Source: an uncultured Candidatus Melainabacteria bacterium (GTDB lineage: Bacteria; Cyanobacteriota; Vampirovibrionia; Gastranaerophilales; Gastranaerophilaceae). Taken from it: a stretch of 64,000 nt of DNA. The position numbers and the translations under genes were made by a program. The notes beneath the pieces are model-generated. The model saw only the letters and a program-made list of their open reading frames with translations, ran no database searches and was not told the origin of the DNA. This document shows positions 50,016 to 60,606 of the stretch, piece after piece. The stretch covers positions 1-64,000 of the forward strand of contig CAKVLI010000007.1 in the NCBI GenBank assembly GCA_934757155.1. Reading direction: 5' to 3'. Within the stretch, counting starts at the first letter, position 1, and each line of letters starts with the position of its first letter.

Positions 50016-52981
50016 ACATGATGTTTTGAAATAATTTCTTTAACCTTTTCGATAAGTTCATTTTGGCTAAAGTGGTCTTTTTGTATGTAATTATCAATCC
50101 TGAATTTCTTGAGTCGTTTCATTGCAACATCTTTTGCCAAAGAACTTATTACAAAAATTGGAATATCCATATACATTTCATCAGTTCTAAGTTTTTCAAC
50201 AAATTCATAACCATCAATTCTTGGCATAGTTATATCCGTGATAATCAGATCATAATGGTTTAATTTTAATTTAATCATTGCTTCTGACGCATCAATAACT
50301 GCATCGACCGTATATCCGACATTTGTCAGGATATTTTTAATCATTGAACGTGTTGTCATTGAATCATCAACAACGAGGATTCGTTTATACGATAGAACAT
50401 CAGAGGTTAATAACGGCGTTGAAGATGATGCAATTGCCTTATTAAAATCATGATGTAATATATCTTGCATGTTGAGGATTAAACAAAGCTCGCCTGATGC
50501 AAGGTTTGTGATACCTGAAACATTTTTAACTTTATATAATGGCGGTGAAAGTTTTTTCTGGAGAATATCCTGATCGCCAAGTAACTTATCAACAACCAAA
50601 CCGATTGATTTTTCGTCTGATTCAATAATCAAGACAGTTTCCTTTTCTCCTCTTGGAATAGGTTTTAAACCTAAAATATCTGAAAGGTAATACAGAGGAA
50701 GAATCTTGTTGTTATAAACAATTGAACGAGTTCCGTTGTTTGTTTTGATTTCATCCTGTCTTTTAAGAATAAATGTAGTAATCATTTGGATAGGAATTGC
50801 AAACACTTGTTCTGAAATTTTTACAAGGAATACTCTCAAAGTGGTCAATGTTACAGGAATTTCGATGTGAACACAGCTTCCTTTTCCGAATTCTGATATA
50901 ACTTTAACTTTTCCATTAAGTTGAGAAATCTTTGTTTTAACGACATCCAAACCAATACCTCTGCCGGATATACTCGTGATAGAATCTCCGGTTGTAAATC
51001 CCGGCCAGAAAATGATGTTCATTATGGCTTCATCTGACATGGAATCAATATCTTCTTGAGTCAGAAAACCTCTTGAGACAGCTCTGTCTTTAATTTTTTC
51101 GAGGTTAAACCCCTGCCCATCATCAACGACATCAATAATAACTTTGTTATCATCCTGTTTTGCAGAAAGAAGAATTTTGCCAACAGGACTTTTTCCCGCC
51201 ATAAGTCTGTCTTCTTTTGTTTCGATACCGTGGTCAATTGCGTTTCTCAGGATGTGGATTAAAGGTGTTTTTATTTCTTCAATAATCTTTTTATCAGCGC
51301 AGGTTTCTTTGCCTTCTATCTCAAAATCAATATCTTTGCCTTTTTCTGTTGCGATATCTCTTACCATTCTAGAGAAGGAGTTAAACACAGTAGAAATCGG
51401 CAAAACTCTGATATTTTTGACCATTGATTCCATTTCATCAATGATAAGTCTCATTTTCATATCGTCTTCTTTAGATGAACGATATAGGGAATTCAGGTCA
51501 TAGATGGTCTTTGATACATTTTGTGTAATATCAGAAAGAAGAGCAAAAACTTGCTTTACGAAAGCTGCCGTGTATTGCTCGCTGTTTCCGCTCTGTAGGT
51601 ATTTTCGGTTGTAATATCTCAAAAAGTTTGAAGTCTTTAACAAATCTTTTTGACAGTTCTCGTTACCGTTTTTAATAGCATCAATTTTATCAAGATTTTT
51701 TTCTGTTTTAATCTTTGTGATAATCAATTCTCCAAGCTGGTTGACAAGCAAATCGAGTTTTTGCGCGCTAACGTGAAGAGTTTTGATTTCTGTTGAGGAG
51801 CTTCCTTTGCTTGCAACGGAGGATTGGGTGGAAAGGTTTTTGATTTCACTTACACCGGTATCTTTTTTGAAATTCAAATCGAGCAATTGCTTCATAATTT
51901 CCAATTGCTGAATAATCAAATCTCCGTCAATACTTTCATTCGGAGAAGCACAGTATTCCAAACCGCTTTTGAGAGTCTGGGTCATTTGTTCCTCAAGCTG
52001 AACAGAGTTTTCTATAATAAAATCAAGAATTTCAATAATCATATTGACAATTTCCATAATATTGGAATCGTCAACTTGTTCTCTTAATTTTAGAATATCG
52101 TCTTTGATTTCGTTTGCATAAACGCTGCTCCCTTGAAGCATGGTCATTTTTTCCGCAATATCAAAGAAGGTAATATCAGTTGCCTCTGTATCTATGCAGG
52201 ATGTGTTGAATTTTGCTGCGGCAGAACTTAATTCATTTCTCATTTCCAAAATTTCGCTTATGGTGAATGTGTTTGTTGCATTCATTACGAAATCAAGTTT
52301 TGTAAGAACATTTTGAAGAGCGGTTTTTACTTCATACAAGTCAGAATCTTTTAAAGACTCGTATATTTTTGCAATATCTTCTCTTAGAATGACTATGTCC
52401 TGAGATTCTTCTTCCGGTATAATACTGTCAATTACTTCGAAGCTGGTATTAAATAGCGAGTTTATTTCCTCTTGTTTGGCTTGAAGTTCTGATAGCTGTC
52501 CCTTGTCAGAGTCTGCATAATCGATGATGGCTTCTGTTGGAGTATCTTCACCGTGTTGTGTGCTAACATGAAGCTCTACATCATGGAGGTATTCCAGTGT
52601 AGAAAGTGTCGGATTAAACTCATCATCAATAATTTCACGACAATTTTTTACGGATTCTTGAAGATATTTGGAAACCAATTCAAGAGCTTTTGTAATTGTG
52701 GTTATATTTTCGTGACTCAAAGCTACATGAGTTGTGTTGACCGCATCAAAGATATCTTCAATCTTGTGTATGATTGTTTGGATGTTGTTAAATCCGACCA
52801 TACGAATAGCACCTTTTATGCTGTGCATATCTTGATAAAGAACAGCCGCAAGCTCCCTGTTGTTTGGTTCTTTTTCGAATTCCAACAGGTTTTCAAAGAT
52901 GCGCTCAAGAATCTCCTCAGACTCCGTCTGGAAGATGCTCATAAGCTCCTTCGTGTTGTTTTCATTCTCTTGAAAATCCAA
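50012..52981 (-). CDS. Hybrid chemotaxis kinase CheA-REC (WspE/ChpA-like)
   Basis: 989 residues. Hpt domain at 1-110 with phospho-accepting His53 (DMHSIKGAIR). A long helical region (about 150-400) contains no clear second Hpt. A dimerisation-type helix follows (TLHVSAQKLDLLVNQLGEL), then the HATPase domain with N box HILRNAIDHGIE (576-587), DDGQGFN (620-626) and GRGIGLD (673-679). A CheW domain spans about 715-850 and a receiver domain 865-989 with Asp916 (LIITDITMP). It lies five bases after the MCP gene in one unit. The intramolecular receiver may act as a phosphate sink or an output. Confidence 0.93.
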   Translation of the reverse strand: MDFQENENNTKELMSIFQTESEEILERIFENLLEFEKEPNNRELAAVLYQDMHSIKGAIRMVGFNNIQTIIHKIEDIFDAVNTTHVALSHENITTITKALELVSKYLQESVKNCREIIDDEFNPTLSTLEYLHDVELHVSTQHGEDTPTEAIIDYADSDKGQLSELQAKQEEINSLFNTSFEVIDSIIPEEESQDIVILREDIAKIYESLKDSDLYEVKTALQNVLTKLDFVMNATNTFTISEILEMRNELSSAAAKFNTSCIDTEATDITFFDIAEKMTMLQGSSVYANEIKDDILKLREQVDDSNIMEIVNMIIEILDFIIENSVQLEEQMTQTLKSGLEYCASPNESIDGDLIIQQLEIMKQLLDLNFKKDTGVSEIKNLSTQSSVASKGSSSTEIKTLHVSAQKLDLLVNQLGELIITKIKTEKNLDKIDAIKNGNENCQKDLLKTSNFLRYYNRKYLQSGNSEQYTAAFVKQVFALLSDITQNVSKTIYDLNSLYRSSKEDDMKMRLIIDEMESMVKNIRVLPISTVFNSFSRMVRDIATEKGKDIDFEIEGKETCADKKIIEEIKTPLIHILRNAIDHGIETKEDRLMAGKSPVGKILLSAKQDDNKVIIDVVDDGQGFNLEKIKDRAVSRGFLTQEDIDSMSDEAIMNIIFWPGFTTGDSITSISGRGIGLDVVKTKISQLNGKVKVISEFGKGSCVHIEIPVTLTTLRVFLVKISEQVFAIPIQMITTFILKRQDEIKTNNGTRSIVYNNKILPLYYLSDILGLKPIPRGEKETVLIIESDEKSIGLVVDKLLGDQDILQKKLSPPLYKVKNVSGITNLASGELCLILNMQDILHHDFNKAIASSSTPLLTSDVLSYKRILVVDDSMTTRSMIKNILTNVGYTVDAVIDASEAMIKLKLNHYDLIITDITMPRIDGYEFVEKLRTDEMYMDIPIFVISSLAKDVAMKRLKKFRIDNYIQKDHFSQNELIEKVKEIISKHHV

Positions 52982-52986
52982 TTAAG

Positions 52987-54033
52987 CTATCCTTCTATTG
53001 CTGAATTTTTTATTTCGTTTGACAAGTTGCTCAATTTAGAAAGTTTATCTGCATTAACGTTCATAATCTGAGCAAGGTTTTCGGAAATATTTTTGCCTTC
53101 TTCATCTATAACGTTAAGCTTTTCAATAATATCACTTTGCTTTTCGGCATTTTGATTAAGTGTTTCAAGAGATTCAAGAATATTACCGATTAAGCTTAAT
53201 AGCATTTCTGAGTTTGATGAAACCTGATTGATGTCTTTTACAACCGTTTCAATCTCTTTAGAACCTTCCTCTGTTGCCATAACAGTTGAGTTGGTTGTGT
53301 ATTGAATGTTGCTTGTCAAAGAAGTGATTTTTGTAATTGCTTGTTTTGACTCGTCAGCAAGTTTTCTAATTTCCCCTGCAACAACCGCAAAACCTTTACC
53401 GTGTTCACCTGCTCTGGCAGCTTCAACAGCTGCGTTCAAGGCAAGCATATTTGTTTGTTCTGCAATGTCATCAACAACGCTGATTGTGTTTCCGATTTGT
53501 TGAGTATGTTCTGAAAGTTCAAGAATCAATTCTGCAATCATCTGGACTTTTTGTCTTAATACCAACATTTTTTCTGCATTGGCGGAAATTGCTTCATGTT
53601 CTTTTTGTGAGAAAGAAATTGATTGATTAATCTGTTTTTCGGTATTTTTTGAGGTGTTTAGAGCTTCATTGGACAAACCCTTAAGTTTATCAACAAGGTT
53701 TGAAATGTTTCTGGAGTTTGAAGCCAAGCCGTCTAGAATTCTTTTTTGAGAATTAAGTGTATCCACGATTTCGGAAGTTGTTTCAGATAGAGATTCTGAC
53801 TGCATTGTAAGCGATTTTCTTATTGCTTTGGCAATCCATTGTTTTGTAATAAAATGCTGTGGTAAAAACAGAAACAGTAGTATAGCGAGGAATGTCATTG
53901 TTTCATACGGACTCGCCCCGTTTTTCACTGCAAAAGCCGCAAATAGTACAAAACATACAACAAACACGCCTAAATCAATACCGCATTTTATATTAAATCT
54001 TTGTTTTAACCCAAATTTCCAATCAATAAGCAC
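52987..54033 (-). CDS. Methyl-accepting chemotaxis protein without ligand domain
   Basis: 348 residues. Two membrane helices (about 19-36 and 46-60) are joined by a loop of only about nine residues (KNGASPYET), so there is no periplasmic sensor domain. The cytoplasmic part lacks an obvious HAMP domain and carries the signalling tip [20 protein letters not shown] followed by GEIRKLAD. It probably senses something in or at the membrane, or a partner protein. It is the first gene of the unit with the CheA gene. Confidence 0.92.
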   Translation of the reverse strand: MLIDWKFGLKQRFNIKCGIDLGVFVVCFVLFAAFAVKNGASPYETMTFLAILLFLFLPQHFITKQWIAKAIRKSLTMQSESLSETTSEIVDTLNSQKRILDGLASNSRNISNLVDKLKGLSNEALNTSKNTEKQINQSISFSQKEHEAISANAEKMLVLRQKVQMIAELILELSEHTQQIGNTISVVDDIAEQTNMLALNAAVEAARAGEHGKGFAVVAGEIRKLADESKQAITKITSLTSNIQYTTNSTVMATEEGSKEIETVVKDINQVSSNSEMLLSLIGNILESLETLNQNAEKQSDIIEKLNVIDEEGKNISENLAQIMNVNADKLSKLSNLSNEIKNSAIEG

Positions 54034-54115
54034 TTCTCTTCTCCTATAGTTTTTTTTCGTTATTTATTATATAATTATTTTATAATAAAATTGTGAAAAT
54101 TGGAATATCTGATAT

Positions 54116-55570
54116 ATGGCAACAAAGATTTTATTGGTAGAAGATAGCGAGACGCAATTAAAGTTCCTGAGGGAAGAGCTTGTAAGACAGGGGTTTGAGA
54201 TTGAAACAGCGTCCAATGGTTCGGAAGCATACAAAAAAGTGTTTACTTTTTTGCCCGATATTGTTGTGTCAGATATTGTTATGCCTGCAATTGACGGTTA
54301 TCAGCTGTGCAGAATGATTAAGAATGTTGATGAAACAAAAAAAATTCCTGTAATTCTTTTGACGGTTTTAGATAAAAAAATTGACGGTTTTTGGGGTAAA
54401 AAAGCCGGCGCGCAGCTTTTTCTCTCAAAGTCTATTAACATCAATGAACTTGTTGCTCAGATTAATGCGACAGTAAGAAGATATCCGGTTAGTGACGAGT
54501 ATAAAAAAGCTCTTGCAGAAATGGACAGTGCGGATAATTCTGCTCAGTTTCGCTTAAATATGATTTTGAATGACTTGTTGATGAAAAGCATTTTTTCAAA
54601 TGAGTTTCGTAATTTAAGCGACTTTCTTAATTATGAAAGGATTTTGGTTGAAAAGCTTTTCTCGCTTTTGAGTTCGTTTGTCGAATATCATGTTGCTGGT
54701 ATTTATTTTGCATCCCCGGATGATTATGCGGAAAATATAGTATACTTAGATACTTTAGGCAGAAACCTTTCCAAAACGCTTTTGTCAGATGTGAGTTACG
54801 ATTTCTTCCGAAAAATGGAAGAGCATAAGACTATCAAAAATACAAAGTTTGAGGTTGTCAGAATGCTTTTGGGGAAAGAACTTGATTACAATTTTAGTGA
54901 TTTAACTTCAAAAATCATTATTCCGTTGATTTTTGATAAAAAACTTATTGGCGGAATTTGCTTCTATACCCGTCATGATATTGATTATTCTTCATTCAAG
55001 TATTTTGATATTATGTTGAGCGAGCTTTTGGCGATATTCAAAATGAAATATCAATATACTGAAAAAGAATTTATGTCAGTATTGGATGGTTTAACGGGCT
55101 TGTACAACCGAAGACAGTTTGAAATCAGCTTAGAGCAAGAATATAACCGTACAAAACGACATCCGTCAGATTTCTCATTGGCGATTTTAGATATTGATTT
55201 CTTCAAAAAGGTAAATGACACGTATGGTCACCAATACGGGGATTATGTTTTGAGGACTGTAGCGGATTTGATGAAGCAATCCTTCAGGAAAACTGACTTG
55301 CTTTTCAGATACGGCGGGGAAGAGCTTATTGTGATGATGCCGGAAACTAATATTGAGGGGGCTTCAATTCCTGTTCAGAGATTGAGAAGAATGGTGGAAG
55401 ATTACGAGTTTGATTATAATGGTGTAAAATCTAAAGTTACTGTAAGTATCGGACTTACAACAAATTATCAATCTTTTACAACCTCTGCAGAAATTCTGAA
55501 ATCTGCGGATGAGGCTTTGTATAAAGCTAAAGAAGGCGGAAGGAACAGGGTCGTTTTGTATGAACAATAA
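54116..55570 (+). CDS. Response regulator diguanylate cyclase (REC-GAF-like-GGDEF)
   Basis: 484 residues. REC domain 1-118 with Asp53 (VVSDIVMP) and Lys105 (LSKSI). A middle region (150-310), predicted GAF-like by its pattern of strands and helices, follows. GGDEF domain 315-484: DGLTGLYNRRQFE, the active site RYGGEEL (398-404) and an intact inhibitory site RKTD (391-394) placed five residues upstream, so product inhibition is expected. It makes c-di-GMP, probably when phosphorylated by the adjacent CheA. The start has only a weak SD. Divergent from the MCP gene. Confidence 0.93.
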   Translation: MATKILLVEDSETQLKFLREELVRQGFEIETASNGSEAYKKVFTFLPDIVVSDIVMPAIDGYQLCRMIKNVDETKKIPVILLTVLDKKIDGFWGKKAGAQLFLSKSININELVAQINATVRRYPVSDEYKKALAEMDSADNSAQFRLNMILNDLLMKSIFSNEFRNLSDFLNYERILVEKLFSLLSSFVEYHVAGIYFASPDDYAENIVYLDTLGRNLSKTLLSDVSYDFFRKMEEHKTIKNTKFEVVRMLLGKELDYNFSDLTSKIIIPLIFDKKLIGGICFYTRHDIDYSSFKYFDIMLSELLAIFKMKYQYTEKEFMSVLDGLTGLYNRRQFEISLEQEYNRTKRHPSDFSLAILDIDFFKKVNDTYGHQYGDYVLRTVADLMKQSFRKTDLLFRYGGEELIVMMPETNIEGASIPVQRLRRMVEDYEFDYNGVKSKVTVSIGLTTNYQSFTTSAEILKSADEALYKAKEGGRNRVVLYEQ

Positions 55571-56558
55571 TTATCTGGAGCAAAAGAAAAATACTCACTT
55601 GTATTTTGAAATTGGCGGAAACCGTTATGCGATAAACACTGCCAATGTTCTTGAAATTATGAAATTGCCGGCACTTGATTATCCGCAAAAACTTCCAAAC
55701 AATATTATCGGTTTGCTGAAGTACAACAATTTCGTAATCAATGTTGTTGACATCAGATTTTATCTTAATATCGATGTTACGCCATATAGTTCTCATAATG
55801 AGCTTTTGATAGTAAAAACCGATGAAGTAATTTTCGGAATAATAACAGACAAGATTATAGGAATCTTGCCTTTTGATACAGCTCTTGTGGATCAAATACC
55901 TTTTGTGGACAACAAAATGGTTATTGAATCTTTGTATAAATATAATAATGATACGATTTTTATTGTAAATATTTATGCGCTTGAAAATTTGTTGAAACAG
56001 CATGACAATGTTTTGCCACAAGTGGATATTATGTCACTTTTCCCGCAAGATGAAGCTTCCAAAAAAATCATGGCGAAACGTACGGATGCTATTACGGACA
56101 AAGCAACGATGAGATTGGCATCAGGAGAATTGCATGCCAAAAATAAATATATTTCTTTTAATCTAAACAAGGATTATTATTGTATTTCTCTTGATTATGT
56201 AAAAGAAGTATTAAAGGATACTTCTATTACCAATGTTCCCGGGACTCCTGATTTTATATCCGGAATCATGAACCTTCGAGGAGACTATATAACAGTGATT
56301 AATCTCAAAAAATTTCTTTCACTCCCAATGGGGGATGAGTCAGAAAAAAATCCTGTGATTATCGTTAAGTGTAATGAATTAAAGCTGGCATTATTAATCG
56401 ACAAAATCAATGAGCTGTTTGATTTTCAGGAAACTATACAGCCGGAAGGTTCTGACAGTTACTACTTGAATGAGTTTATTTATAATCAGACTCTTTATAC
56501 GGAATTGAATATAGAAAAAATAACCTCAGATAAGAGAATTATAGTCACGGATATGTAA
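55560..56558 (+). CDS. Tandem CheW-domain scaffold protein
   Basis: 332 residues with two CheW domains (about 10-150 and 185-325). In the second, GIMNLRGDYITVINLKKFLS is the classic CheW strand pair; the first has GLLKYNNFVINVVDIRFYL at the same place. It would couple receptors to the CheA-REC kinase. The start is the ATG at 55560, overlapping the diguanylate cyclase gene by 11 bases, so the two are co-translated. Double CheW proteins are less common than single ones. Confidence 0.88.
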   Translation: MNNNYLEQKKNTHLYFEIGGNRYAINTANVLEIMKLPALDYPQKLPNNIIGLLKYNNFVINVVDIRFYLNIDVTPYSSHNELLIVKTDEVIFGIITDKIIGILPFDTALVDQIPFVDNKMVIESLYKYNNDTIFIVNIYALENLLKQHDNVLPQVDIMSLFPQDEASKKIMAKRTDAITDKATMRLASGELHAKNKYISFNLNKDYYCISLDYVKEVLKDTSITNVPGTPDFISGIMNLRGDYITVINLKKFLSLPMGDESEKNPVIIVKCNELKLALLIDKINELFDFQETIQPEGSDSYYLNEFIYNQTLYTELNIEKITSDKRIIVTDM

Positions 56559-56653
56559 CTTCAAAATGTTTTTATTAGAATTTCCTGCTACAAATTGATG
56601 ATTTTTGTGTAAAAGTATATACGCAAATCAGACATTATGATAGAATATTTTGT

Positions 56654-59455
56654 ATGAAACAGTTCAAGAAGAGAACTATAGCACTGGTTTTAGCGTCTGT
56701 TGTTACCGTTGCGGGGTCTTTTGCCGCGGGTAACTATAAAAACACGCTTATGGGATTAGATTTTATTCGCGGGGCTGACAATTCTGTGGATATGATTTTG
56801 CAGACAAAGGAGGCTTATAACCAAGTTGTTTCCCCTGTAAGAAAAAACGCGAATACTTATATTATAACTCTTCCTGAAGTTTTTAATCAGGCAAAAACAC
56901 CGGATCTTCTTTCAGTAAAAGGGGTTGCATCCGTAAATTTTGAACAGTTACCATATACAAACAACACTAAAGGCTATACCAAAATAACGGTAAGCATGCT
57001 TGAGCCGTTAATGAATTTGACTACGAGAAATGAAGTTTATTTGCCTTCTTCAACCACCGGACAACAAGCGTTAACTACTTCTGCGGAAGAAAACAAGGGG
57101 GTTGATGTCGGATATAATCAGGGGAATTCACAGGTTCAGCCTACTTATGTTCATACAGAAACGGCTAATGATGATGTTGAAGACGTCGATTATGCGGATA
57201 ATACTGAGGAAGAGGAAATTACGGATGAGACCGCTTCAGCAAGTCAGCCGGCTGTAACACAGGAGTTTGAACAACAAACCGCGCCAAATGTCGGAGATAA
57301 TTCGTCATCATCTTCTCAATCAAACGAAGCCTTTCTTTTAGTAATGGCTGCATTTTTGGTTTTTGTAACCATTATATTCTTTTATATTAAAGCAAAAAAT
57401 AAACTTGCCGAAATTGCAGGTGAACAAATAAAGATTAACGTAGATGATGATGACAATAAAAAGAAAAAAAAGGATAATAAAGCAAAGCCTGTAAAAAAAT
57501 CTACAAAAATTCGTGCTGCGATAAAGAATCTGGATACTAAGTATCCTGCCTCACCTCAAACTTTTAAAACTTCAGAATATTCACAAAGTTCAGCAGAGGA
57601 GTCAAACGAACCTGCACAAAAAGAACAGTTAAATGTTGTCGATTTGGATGAGTTGTTCCAAGAGAAAAAAAGAGAAATGGAAACCGCTCCGACAGACGTT
57701 GAACCGGAAGCTTCCGAAGGAGACGAAGAAGAGAATCAGGCGCTTGAAGATTTCTTGAGTGGATTTTCATTTGAAGATGAAGTTGAAGGAGAGGTTGAGG
57801 AAGAGCCTTTATACAACGAAGAGCTTTATAACAAAATTATTGAAGACGGCAAATTGCGGTTTACTGCTGATGACGCTGAGATGATAAATAAATTGTTACG
57901 TATGGAAATTAATGATGACACTATGCGTAATATTAAAGAATATGCTGTTTCAAATCCGATAAAGAAAGAACCTTCCAAACGTGAAATTCTGGAAGATTTT
58001 GTTACGACTTACGCAGTATCCCAAAATATTACATTTACTCATGAAGATATTGACGCATTGAATAAGATTATCAGTGTAGAGATTGATAAAGATTTCTTAT
58101 CTGATTTGAAAACAAATCCTCAGCGAGCTAGGGAGCTTGAGGAGGAACTTGAAGAAAAGAAATCCAGACCTCACAAGTCTTCTGAAGTGTTGACTTTGAA
58201 TGTAAAAGATTTGCTGCCTGACCTTTCGCAAGCTTTAAGAAAACAGGGCGGTCGAAAAATCGAATCAGAGGTCAAGCCGGTTACGATTTATTACAGTGAA
58301 GGTTATGATGTTAGTACAATTGCTTTGAGAAATCAGCTGCCTGATTTGTCTGTAGAAATAAACAATGAAGAAGCTTACAAATCAAAACCTTCTGCAGAAA
58401 TTAAACTTGCAGAAACAGGTTATGAGGTGGAAAAATTGAACATCTCAGAGCAACTGCCTGATTTGGAAGACGTAATGGCTCACCCTGAAAAATATGCTGA
58501 TCCAGAACCGGAAGAAGTGACTGTTGATGAAGAGGCATTGCTGAAAAATATTACAAATGTTCAATTTAAGCCAATCTATGACGAAAACAAAGATGAAGAA
58601 ATTTTGAACGAGTTTGATGAGAAAAATACACCAACGGTTTCTGATATTCAGAAAGAGTTTAGCCAATTTGCGAATTTTGAAATCTCAGAGGAAGATTTTG
58701 TTGATGATGTTCCAATGGAAGACGATTATGATGACTTTGAAGCGTTGTATAGAAATGACTTTGTAGATTTAGATAATTTAGAAAAGAATAAATCTGATGA
58801 CGATAAAATTATAGATGAAGTTGTGGTAGAAAATGCTAAACCTCAAACTGTTTCAAACTATCAACCAACAACTCAAAAACCGCAACCAATCCCTGCTCCT
58901 AAACCTGTTGAAAAACCTATTCAAAAGGAAGATTCAAAACCGGTTGTAGAACAAAAACCGCAAACGGTTACACCAAAGCCAAGTGTGATTGAGAAAATTA
59001 ATAGTGAACGCAGGGACGCAATGCATCTTGAATTCAAATCTCATCGCAAACCTATTTCGGAAGAGTTGCAGCGTAAGATTGAACAAACTCGCGCTGAACG
59101 TGAAGCGAGAAAGGCAGATTTAGCTCTTCAAAAAGCTAAGGCTCAAGTTACACGCGAGATAACAAAATGTATTTGTGACGGCAAAACCTATGCTGTAATT
59201 AGTGCTGCTGCGTTTGACGAATACAAAGGATGTTACCTTGTCAAAAACGATTCAGGATATGCTGTTTTAGGATATGTTGGGGACAAATTAATTGAATTAA
59301 AGCAATATGCAACTCTCAAGAGTGAAAAAATTCAAGCAAGAAACAGCGAAAAATTGGCTGACGGAGCTTTAAGATATCTTGTAAGAATCGGCCTCCAGAA
59401 ACTTATTGTGGACGTCAAAGATAGTGATATCAAATATGTGATGGATTTATGCTAA
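56654..59455 (+). CDS. FimV-like membrane protein with acidic cytoplasmic region
   Basis: 933 residues. Signal peptide (1-24, ALVLASVVTVAGSFA), a periplasmic domain (about 28-125, AMIN-like in pattern), an acidic linker, one membrane helix (226-246) and a long cytoplasmic part rich in Glu and Asp. That part contains two copies of a helix motif (DDAEMINKLLRMEIND, HEDIDALNKIISVEIDKD) and three spaced copies of a LPDL motif (LLPDLSQAL, QLPDLSVEI, QLPDLEDVM). The last 90 residues look globular. The layout resembles FimV/TspA proteins, which organise pilus and chemosensory machinery at cell poles; no direct homology is claimed. Confidence 0.72.
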   Translation: MKQFKKRTIALVLASVVTVAGSFAAGNYKNTLMGLDFIRGADNSVDMILQTKEAYNQVVSPVRKNANTYIITLPEVFNQAKTPDLLSVKGVASVNFEQLPYTNNTKGYTKITVSMLEPLMNLTTRNEVYLPSSTTGQQALTTSAEENKGVDVGYNQGNSQVQPTYVHTETANDDVEDVDYADNTEEEEITDETASASQPAVTQEFEQQTAPNVGDNSSSSSQSNEAFLLVMAAFLVFVTIIFFYIKAKNKLAEIAGEQIKINVDDDDNKKKKKDNKAKPVKKSTKIRAAIKNLDTKYPASPQTFKTSEYSQSSAEESNEPAQKEQLNVVDLDELFQEKKREMETAPTDVEPEASEGDEEENQALEDFLSGFSFEDEVEGEVEEEPLYNEELYNKIIEDGKLRFTADDAEMINKLLRMEINDDTMRNIKEYAVSNPIKKEPSKREILEDFVTTYAVSQNITFTHEDIDALNKIISVEIDKDFLSDLKTNPQRARELEEELEEKKSRPHKSSEVLTLNVKDLLPDLSQALRKQGGRKIESEVKPVTIYYSEGYDVSTIALRNQLPDLSVEINNEEAYKSKPSAEIKLAETGYEVEKLNISEQLPDLEDVMAHPEKYADPEPEEVTVDEEALLKNITNVQFKPIYDENKDEEILNEFDEKNTPTVSDIQKEFSQFANFEISEEDFVDDVPMEDDYDDFEALYRNDFVDLDNLEKNKSDDDKIIDEVVVENAKPQTVSNYQPTTQKPQPIPAPKPVEKPIQKEDSKPVVEQKPQTVTPKPSVIEKINSERRDAMHLEFKSHRKPISEELQRKIEQTRAEREARKADLALQKAKAQVTREITKCICDGKTYAVISAAAFDEYKGCYLVKNDSGYAVLGYVGDKLIELKQYATLKSEKIQARNSEKLADGALRYLVRIGLQKLIVDVKDSDIKYVMDLC

Positions 59456-60552
59456 GAAGATTACTGCTTTTGATGATGTTATCTTTATTGATGTGCGGAT
59501 GTTCGCGCCAAGAGGGTGAAGAGATTACGTTTTCTTCTTGGGGGTCTGTGAGCGAAGTAAAAATTTTGAAAAATGTTATCAATGATTTTGAGGCGAAAAA
59601 TCCTGATATCAATGTTAAATTTATTCATATTCCGCAGAATTATTTTCAGAAAATTCATTTGCTTTTTGCGTCAAACACTGCGCCTGACGTAATTTTTATT
59701 AATAATCTTTATCTTCCTGTTTATGAATCAAAACTTGAAGACCTTACAGAACTTATTAAAAAAGAGGATTTTTATCCGCAGGCGATTGAAGGCTTGAGTT
59801 ATGAAGGTAAGGTTTTGGCGATTCCAAGAGATGTTTCAAATCTTGTTTTTTACGTCAACAAAGATATTTTAAAAAAGCAAGGGATAAGTTTTCCAAAAGA
59901 GAGTTGGACACTTGAGGATTTAGTGGAAATTTTAGATAAAGTTTCTTCAAATGAACGTTATGGAGTAAGCTACGAGGATGATATTTATTGGGTTTTACCG
60001 TATCTGAATTATTTTGGCGGAGGAATTTTGTATTCTGATGATGACCTGATAATTGATACTGATAAAAGTCAAAAAGGTATAGATTTTTATAAAAGTTTGA
60101 AAAATAAAGGTTACGCTCCTACAAAGGCGCAAGTCGGAAGTTCTACTCTTGCGCAAATGTTTTTGAAAGGGAAAATATGTTTTTACCTTTCAGGACGCTG
60201 GATGTATCCGAAAATATCTGAAACTTCGGATTTCGATTGGGCAGTGATAAACTTCCCTTACGGTGAAATTCCTGCACCGTGTGATTCTTCCGGCTGGGCA
60301 ATATCCAAAAGTTCACAGCATAAAGAATCTGCGTATAAATTTGTAAAATATATTTCTTCAAAAGAAAGCATAGATGCGTTTACTGATACAGGTTTAATCG
60401 TTCCTGCAAGAATTGATTCTTCTCAAAAATTGAACAGTACAAATCATAATGAAAATATGTTTCTGGGAGTTGTTAAAAATTCAAAAAAGACTCAGGTAAA
60501 TAAAAATTACAAAAAAATTACGGATGAAATCAATTTGAAATTGAATTTGTAA
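59449..60552 (+). CDS. Extracellular solute-binding lipoprotein (family 1, sugar type)
   Basis: 367 residues. The signal peptide ends in a lipobox-like MCGC (Cys18). The rest fits the MalE/UgpB class: ITFSSWGSVSEVKILKNVIN, FEAKNPDINVKFIHIP, NTAPDVIFINNLYLP and FLKGKICFYLSGRWMYP. It should deliver a sugar or oligosaccharide to an ABC importer. No permease or ATPase gene lies nearby. It overlaps the FimV-like gene by seven bases, so it may be co-translated with it. Confidence 0.88.
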   Translation: MLRRLLLLMMLSLLMCGCSRQEGEEITFSSWGSVSEVKILKNVINDFEAKNPDINVKFIHIPQNYFQKIHLLFASNTAPDVIFINNLYLPVYESKLEDLTELIKKEDFYPQAIEGLSYEGKVLAIPRDVSNLVFYVNKDILKKQGISFPKESWTLEDLVEILDKVSSNERYGVSYEDDIYWVLPYLNYFGGGILYSDDDLIIDTDKSQKGIDFYKSLKNKGYAPTKAQVGSSTLAQMFLKGKICFYLSGRWMYPKISETSDFDWAVINFPYGEIPAPCDSSGWAISKSSQHKESAYKFVKYISSKESIDAFTDTGLIVPARIDSSQKLNSTNHNENMFLGVVKNSKKTQVNKNYKKITDEINLKLNL

Positions 60553-60606
60553 ATTTCAATTGTTTGCCTGATTGACTTAATAATAAAAATAAAGTTCAAT
60601 AGACCT

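Noticed and set aside
50012..59455. Complete flagellar or twitching chemotaxis operon
   Set aside because: No flagellar, pilus, CheR, CheB or stand-alone CheY genes are in the window.
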